Source of the DNA: Mytilus galloprovincialis
Lineage: Eukaryota; Mollusca; Bivalvia; Mytilida; Mytilidae
NCBI RefSeq assembly: GCF_965363235.1
Contig: NC_134851.1
Location: forward strand, 37,724,321 to 37,788,320
DNA length: 64,000 bases
Reading direction: 5' to 3'
The translations under genes were made by a program, and so were the position numbers. Under the pieces are notes generated by a model, which saw only the letters and a program-made list of their open reading frames with translations, did not search any database and was not told the DNA's origin. Of this stretch, positions 58,375 through 64,000 are shown piece by piece (the stretch's first letter is position 1; the number at the start of each line of letters is the position of its first letter).

Positions 58375-58828
58375 CAGGGGTTAAAAAATCCACTAGCCCG
58401 ACGCCCAGGACTAGATCATTTACGCCTCGGGGAATTAAAATGTGTAATCCGATATGCCCGACGGACTAGTAACAAAAAGTTCTTGACGTTTCCAAAATAG
58501 AAAGTGAAAAATCCCTTCATCACTATTCTATGTTAGCCAATTCGATTCAATTAAATCATCTGGGATTTGAACTGGGTTGTACATATTTTAAAAATAGAAC
58601 AAATAACTCTGGCATGTCTGGTGGCCTGGTATCATGTGTTGATTGCAATTCTCGTACTTTAAATATCGATTTCTCATACCATGGCTTGGGGTATTGTACA
58701 TTGCTTATCGTGCCAAGATTTTCAATTAACGGTATTTGGGGGTATGAGGTATTGATTGGTATTGACCTGTCTTGTTGCACAGCTCTTGAGCACGAAACCA
58801 TGCAACAAAATATTTTTTAATATTTTAG

Positions 58829-58989
58829 TACGGGAACCCCAGGAACTTCGTCAGTTTCAAAACGAAAAACGGTAGATGAAAGGAGTAACCGGGCTGAAAA
58901 TTCATCCCCCAAAAATGCTAAATACGACAGGGAAAAGTCGTGGAAAATTTTTTATAGTGTCCAGGACAGAAGGGCTGCCAAGTCTTTAG
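58829..58989 (+). pseudogene. possible transposase exon relic in the hAT-like element
   Basis: After a possible acceptor 'atattttag' the plus strand encodes about 50 residues, including GTSSVSKRKTVDERSNRAEN and AKYDREKSWKIF, ending in TGA. The charged, lysine-rich composition recalls the region before a zinc-finger domain of transposase-like proteins in molluscs, but no zinc ligands are seen. Weak evidence. Confidence 0.2.
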
Positions 58990-59251
58990 CGTGAGACTCA
59001 CACATGTTCATGCTTATTTGGCAGCATTTTCCTTTGATCTATTGTTTTTTTCTCTTTGATCTTTACAATTTGGCCAAAAAATCACACATTCACTTCCTGA
59101 AAAGTTGGCAGAACTGGGACACAATGATTCCCCTGGCAAGGTTGGCTGTTGCTAAGGAAAAAAACAGACAATGCTCTGTGAATATTGCCGTTAGTTGCCC
59201 CAAGCACGCAAATAAAAAGTCTGCTTTGAATGTGGGAACAACTAATATAAA

Positions 59252-59530
59252 AAAAGAAGATGTGGTATGGTTGCCAATGAGACAACTATCCACAAAAGAC
59301 CAAAATGACACAAACATTAACAACTATAGGTCACCGTACGGCCTTCAACAATGAGCAAAGCCCATACCGCACAGTCAGCTATAAAAGGCCCCGATAAGAC
59401 AATCATGACAATGTAAAACAATTCAAACGAGAAAACTAACGGCCTCATTTATGTAAAAAATGAATGAAAAACAAATATGTTACACATAAACAAAAGACAA
59501 CCACTGAATTACAGGCTCCTGAGTAAGTTA
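59252..59530 (+). repeat. dispersed family 1, well-preserved copy
   Basis: 'aaaagaagatgtggtatggt', 'gagacaactatccacaaaag', 'aactataggtcaccgtacgg', 'ccttcaacaatgagcaaagc' and 'gacaaccactgaattacagg', ending 'ctcctgagtaagtta'. It lies inside the hAT-like element and so inserted after it. Confidence 0.75.
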
Positions 59531-60482
59531 GGTTAAGCACCAAAAGAATAAATTACAGATCAACAAAATTTTTTAAATACAGTGTATAATGTCTCCTTCA
59601 AAACAAAGGACACCCACTTTGTTTTATGCAGCAAACTCTTGATTTTTAAGGCATACTATATATAGCTAGGGCTAGCAGGTCAGTTTTGATGGACTAGCAG
59701 TTCTTCCAACAGGGCTAGTAAAATCCTGCTGCCAATAAGTCCTGGGCTAGTTAGCTGTAACAAATTTTTTTAACCCCTGAATGGGATGTCACTGACGTTA
59801 CGTCATGTCATATAAATAAAGTTATTTTTAAAAAAAAAATAAACATCTATACTTTATGTTTCGTAATTCTTCAATTATTTGAGTTAACATGCTGTTATAC
59901 AAGACTGAATAACAATTAACTGTTTTTGGTATTTTTTTTCTGAAATTGACCCGTTTCTGGACAATGTTTTGAAATTTAGCTACGCACTAAGAGGGTTAAC
60001 GTTAAATTTAGAAGCTAATAATGTCATTAACAAAGTATAATTTGACATGCATTCAAATGTATTTTAAATGCAACTGTACAGTCAATTTGCATTGACCGTA
60101 GATATAGTTTTTACACTCACTGTCACTGACCGTTAGCCGACTTGTTTATGATGTTGACAATGCGATTCCAATGCAACAAGGAATTAATAAGGCCCGGGAA
60201 TTTTGACTTGTTCTCTTGATATTCAAAATGGTTGATTTTAAACCAAATACTTCATTTTATAGTTTGGACAGTAGCGGAGTATATAATATAAAAAGAATAT
60301 AAAATTTTTAACTATTCTTTGTCTCATTTCTTTTGCACTTCCAAGCTCGAAACAGGATAGAAATGCACGACAACTTCTGGCATTCTACCTGCCGTTTTAC
60401 ACTTGTACATAAAATTTGCATATTTATAGACAATGTAATGTTATTCTACATGTATTACACATATTGTCATTGTTAATAGAGT

Positions 60483-60842
60483 GCAAATTATAGAGATGCC
60501 GGCCGGCAAAGTTAAAAGATAGGGGTATCGCCATCAAGACGTTAGAAAAACGGACGTATTTAAATATATGTCAAATGGGTCAACCAATTTTTCCCAAATT
60601 AAGTTAAGAGGGGGGTAGGGGGTCAGTGAAAAAACTATGTGAATTAAGTTTTTTATCCTTCATTGAACTTTTGATGTCGTCCCTAAAAGGAAAAGAATGT
60701 TCTGAAAAAAATAAAGATATTGGGAAGGAAGAAAGCAATATTACTAGCAAAGAAAGTCCTGTAAGTCCTGCAAGGAAACTGGAAGAGGTTTCTGCTATAC
60801 CAAGCATAACGATATTGGAAGAAGATCTTAAAAAGAGACAAG
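60483..60842 (+). CDS. possible upstream exon(s) of the unknown gene at 62 kb
   Basis: A lysine- and glutamate-rich frame from 60626 includes GKECSEKNKDIGKEESNITS and ITILEEDLKKRQ and reaches a possible donor 'caag|gtatat' at 60843. A separate ATG at 60498 begins MPAGKVKR and then meets a stop. The phase does not fit the simplest acceptor at 62139, so a link to the downstream gene is unproven. It could be an exon of that gene or a chance frame. Confidence 0.25.
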
Positions 60843-61477
60843 GTATATACCATTCATATATTAGTATTACATGTGATCATTTTGATGCAATCATAAGTTT
60901 TTATCATACATTAAATTGCAATCAGGGTGCCGGTGATGTGACGTTTAAGAAAAAACTTTGTTATACTTCTGGACAGAAAACATTTTTGTTTGAGAATATG
61001 AATTCAGATGTGTGTTCATATTTTTGTAACGTTAGCAGATAGAACATAACAGAATATCAAGTCACAAATTGGATAGGACAAAAAGACACAAACAATTTAC
61101 TTATAATCATTTAATTGTTTAAATGTATTTAAGAAATTTTTTGAAAACTTTCTTTTTATAAAAGTATACGATTTAAGGTTCATAAGCCTTGAAAAATTTA
61201 ATTTTAAAATTTTAATCCTGTCAAAGATATTTTTCATAGGCCATGAATCCATTTAAATTAAGTACCAGGCAAATTGTTTTCTTAGCAATTATTTGAATCA
61301 ATGTTGATATTTTGAGAATGACTTATGTTCAACAAGTTGTTTTATAACGAAGAATTGTTCAAAAATAAAAAAAATAAAAATTAAAGAATAGGTATTGTCA
61401 TGTTCTAAGAAAAAAAATATCAAAACTGAATTGTGACATTTTGTCTGATATTCTTGTTGCAAAATGGTAGATACATA

Positions 61478-61615
61478 GGCGGATCCAAGAAGGGCTCTGA
61501 GGGCCCCCCTTTTTTTGTGGGAAAAAATAAGGTGGATTATATAAGGGAATCACTAAAGCATGACTAGAGTGCCACCTCCCCCCTTTTTGAAAGTTCTGGA
61601 TCCACCACTGATATA
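61478..61615. repeat. 'ggcggatccaag' foldback repeat
   Basis: From 'ataggcggatccaagaaggg' to 'ttctggatccaccactgata', with the interior altered relative to the other copies. Nothing else was recognised between 61.05 and 62.1 kb. Confidence 0.6.
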
Positions 61616-62115
61616 TTAATTGTGGCAATCATAAAAATCAAACCTTTAATGATAAGAACTCACAATGAAATTATGATCATACAGGAAGGTTTTCTTTTCA
61701 TTAATATAACAAAGTTCAACAAAAACAAGGCAATCCAGACCTACATTTCACACTTGAATGACTTTCACATACACTTTGTAATATGTACATGTTAAATTTA
61801 CTTAATTTTAACAAATAAAAAATTTCTGTGCATGATACAGTGGCATTTACCTTTTATGCAAAATATTACTGAAACAAAAATTGAAAACAGCACCTTTAAT
61901 AATACATGTGTCCGAAGGGCTTTTCTGGATTTAACTTCATCAGGAACACTCAAACCAAAATTATATATAGATTCAGCTTTTAAAATTGAATAAAAACCTA
62001 AATGTTCACAATTATTATAAGTAGTTCAAATGTTCAATTTGAATGAAAATAGGTTATATAAAAATAATTTGTTAGTCATATAAATTTTTGTTTCTGCCCA
62101 AGATGACAATTTGTA

Positions 62116-64000
62116 ATGAATTCTTCATCAACATTTCAGATTGACCCACTTGGAGTTAACAGAGATATAGAGGATAAAGCAAGTGAAAATGATATTTCTA
62201 CAAATGATATAGGCAATGACTTCATGGACATAACATACGCATACTGTTTTCCAGAGGAGCAAGATAATTTCAATTTGACAGAGGATATGTACCATGGATT
62301 GAGCAAAGAGTTTTACAAGCACATGGGTCTTATGGCCGCGAAAAATCATACAAGAGACAATATTAGACAAATAACAACAGTCGAAAAGGATTCTTTAAAT
62401 ACCCCACTATATTTAGAAAGATGTCAGCTAGAGGAGAAAATACAGAAGAGTGTGAAACAAGAGACAATGAAACTAAAAAACAGACTGAAATTGGAAGTTA
62501 GAAAGGAGAAACGTGCTCACATGCATGTTGTAGTGGCTTGTGGTGAATTTCTACTGACCAATGGGCCGCTTGTTAAAACTCAAACCCTAAGTAAGCTTTT
62601 GGCAGCATCTAAACTTCAATATCTCAATAAACCGACTGAATCCATCAAAAGAAAAATGTCTGCTGAAGTCGTAGAAACACTTTCTAGAGTTTTACCAATT
62701 ATGCAAATTTATATCAACAAAGTGGGTTATATAATGGAATACAGGAAAGGGAATATTCAGTCATTTGTGGATTCTATAGATAATTCAAATAACTTTCAAG
62801 AAACTGCAAACCGAAATTTGCACACAGCTCTAGAAGACTTTAAAAATTATATTTATTTAGCAGACACTCAGTTAGATAAGGCAATTGTTAAGGCAATTCT
62901 AATTGAACTGTACAGTGTGAATGCTGTCAGCAAACTTAATGGAGCAAAATGCAAACAGACTTTAGAAAGGGCAAGAGATGAAATTCCAAATAAGATAGCT
63001 AAGTACAAAGATATGGGAAAAGCATTACTGACTGTCAGGAATGATATGACCAGTATTCAACAACATATGCTGTACAAAAGAACTTTAGCAAAAGCAAACA
63101 GTTTTAAAGCTAGAGCCATTGGTGCTGGAAGGGAAAAGATGTCGGACAAATTTCCTCAACTAGCTGAAGTTCTTGAACAAGCATTTGGAGAAGGTTCCAA
63201 AATTCATCCCAGATTGACAAAAGAAACAAGATTTAGGTCACCAGATTTGGCTCTAACAATGCCGCAGGCAAGAGAAGTCCTGCTTTCAGTTTGCAGTGAC
63301 AAACTTCCAAATATAGCTCTATCGACATGCTATACATAGACAGAAAATTTCAAAGCTAACACCTACCAAGCTAAGAGACATCATGCAGGACACAATGTTA
63401 ATGCCAATATTTCATTAAAGAAGCTACCACGTATTGGGATGGTTGAGGAAAGAATTAATGCCCATTATTGCAGGTCAAATGTTAGTTATCAACTGGAAAG
63501 AAGCACTGAATTCAAAAACGATTATGTTGTTGATGCCAAAGATGCTAAGGGTATAGTGTGTGCTGACATAGATCCAGTACAGAATATGGGTAAAAGTTGG
63601 AAAAAAACTTCTAGAATGGACCACCAGTTTGACCAATCAAGAACAAATGCATGCACACCAATGACACATTTATTTTTAGAAACATTATGTACAAATTCTG
63701 TCTTAGAGACTGAAAATTTAACAGTGATGAATGTTGTAAGATCTGGACAATCTGTTACACTCATTAACATTTCTCTTTATGAGCCAGAGACTGTATTTAG
63801 ATGTTTCAATGAATTGTTCCACCTGTTAACCATTCCTGCTCTAGACAACTTATTTAGGAATGAAGAAACTGGTAATTTGAAGAAAAACTGGACATTTGTT
63901 GTAGATAATGGTCCTTCTGAAGCTCCCGCAAGTTCTTTAGTCAGAATGTTATTGGTCCGATTAGTCAACTTCTTGAATTTGGACAAAGATTTACAAGTTT
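62116..64000 (+). pseudogene. unrecognised protein, probably transposon-borne; one in-frame TAG, runs off the window
   Basis: From ATG 62116 the frame is open for 407 codons, meets TAG at 63337-63339, and then stays open in the same frame for 220 codons to the window end. The ATG may be inside an intron: 'acatttcag' at 62131-62139 is a good acceptor and the frame would start IDPLGVN. The first part has a long charged, helical segment (EKIQKSVKQETMKLKNRLKL) and is lysine-rich. After the TAG come VDAKDAKGIVCADIDPVQNM, HQFDQSRTNACTPMTH, and near the end WTFVVDNGPSEAPASSLVRM. The DNGP motif resembles the second catalytic aspartate of DDE-type (RNase H-like) integrases and transposases. I have seen similar multi-copy invertebrate proteins but cannot name the family. 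The length and steady composition on both sides suggest a single recent nonsense change. Confidence 0.5.

Larger units (their letters stand above)
58375..59779. mobile_element. 1.4-kb hAT-like element with 'caggggttaaaaaa' TIRs
   Basis: It starts 'caggggttaaaaaatccact' and ends 'atttttttaacccctg'. The inverted ends share the first 14 bases, and further in both contain 'actagccc' and 'caggact' motifs. CAGGGG ends fit hAT elements. The flanks share only 'aatgg' (5 bp) rather than the usual 8, so the assignment is tentative. A family 1 copy is inserted at about 59252-59530. A short frame at 58831-58986 (KYDREKSWKIF and neighbours) after a possible acceptor may be a transposase relic. Confidence 0.55.
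51320..59995. mobile_element. possible piggyBac-like ends flanking 8.7 kb of repeats
   Basis: The left end is TTAA (51316-51319) followed by 'ccctcttactgcg'. The right end is 'cgcactaagaggg' followed by TTAA (59996-59999). The 13-base ends match at 12 positions in inverted orientation. TTAA duplications and CCCT termini are features of piggyBac transposons. No transposase frame was seen inside; the interval holds nested repeats. The two ends may belong to one large non-autonomous element or to two unrelated fragments. Confidence 0.4.

Noticed and set aside
1..64000. tRNA, rRNA or other structured RNA genes
   Set aside because: No cloverleaf with A and B boxes or rRNA sequence was recognised by eye; a covariance-model search would be decisive and was not possible.

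Overview
The window looks like nuclear DNA from a mytilid mussel (genus Mytilus or a close relative). It is AT-rich and intron-rich, and it is crowded with dispersed repeats that I recognise as typical of mussel genomes. One such family reads 'agatgtggtatgattgcc...gagacaactctccac', another is the 'ctcacctga...gggtcaagtgatc' bivalve repeat, and a third is the 'ggcggatcca' foldback repeat. Genes have GT-AG introns. The species cannot be read from the sequence. No bacterial operon, tRNA, rRNA or CRISPR array was seen.

Layout. 1-11.1 kb: no gene; several repeat blocks recur in roughly the same order two or three times, so this looks like an old, eroded tandem segmental duplication. 11.1-20.5 kb: no convincing gene; a 1.47-kb terminal-inverted-repeat (TIR) element, a 16-copy array of a 76-bp unit, and a near-perfect hairpin. 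20.5-29.9 kb, minus strand: a complete-looking six-exon gene for an ATP-grasp ligase related to carnosine synthase (CARNS1). 30-33 kb: no gene recognised. 33.3-35.7 kb, plus strand: a four-exon Crypton-type tyrosine recombinase gene (DUF3504 family) with all catalytic residues but one frameshift. 37.2-44.1 kb: a transposon nest, made of a 28-bp minisatellite, a 384-bp palindromic MITE with an exact 8-bp target duplication, and a LINE fragment interrupted by a 3.5-kb PIF/Harbinger-like composite that carries a 740-bp sequence three times. 44.7-49.9 kb, minus strand: a second CARNS1-like gene. 50-60 kb: repeats only, including two inverted arrays of a 16-bp unit, an hAT-like element, and possible piggyBac-like ends about 8.7 kb apart. 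60.5-64 kb, plus strand: an unrecognised protein gene, probably transposon-borne with an integrase-like 'DNGP' motif, broken by one in-frame TAG and cut by the window end.

Biological core. The two CARNS1-like genes are tandem paralogues. Their exons have identical lengths (810, 181, 297 and 263 bp, then 1251 versus 1239 bp), conserved splice phases and closely similar proteins. They would act in the cytosol, joining an amino acid to a second amino acid or amine with ATP (carnosine synthase makes beta-alanyl-L-histidine). The sequence does not show which substrates these mussel copies use. Most of the remaining DNA is mobile-element debris, several pieces of which can be dated relative to each other by nesting.
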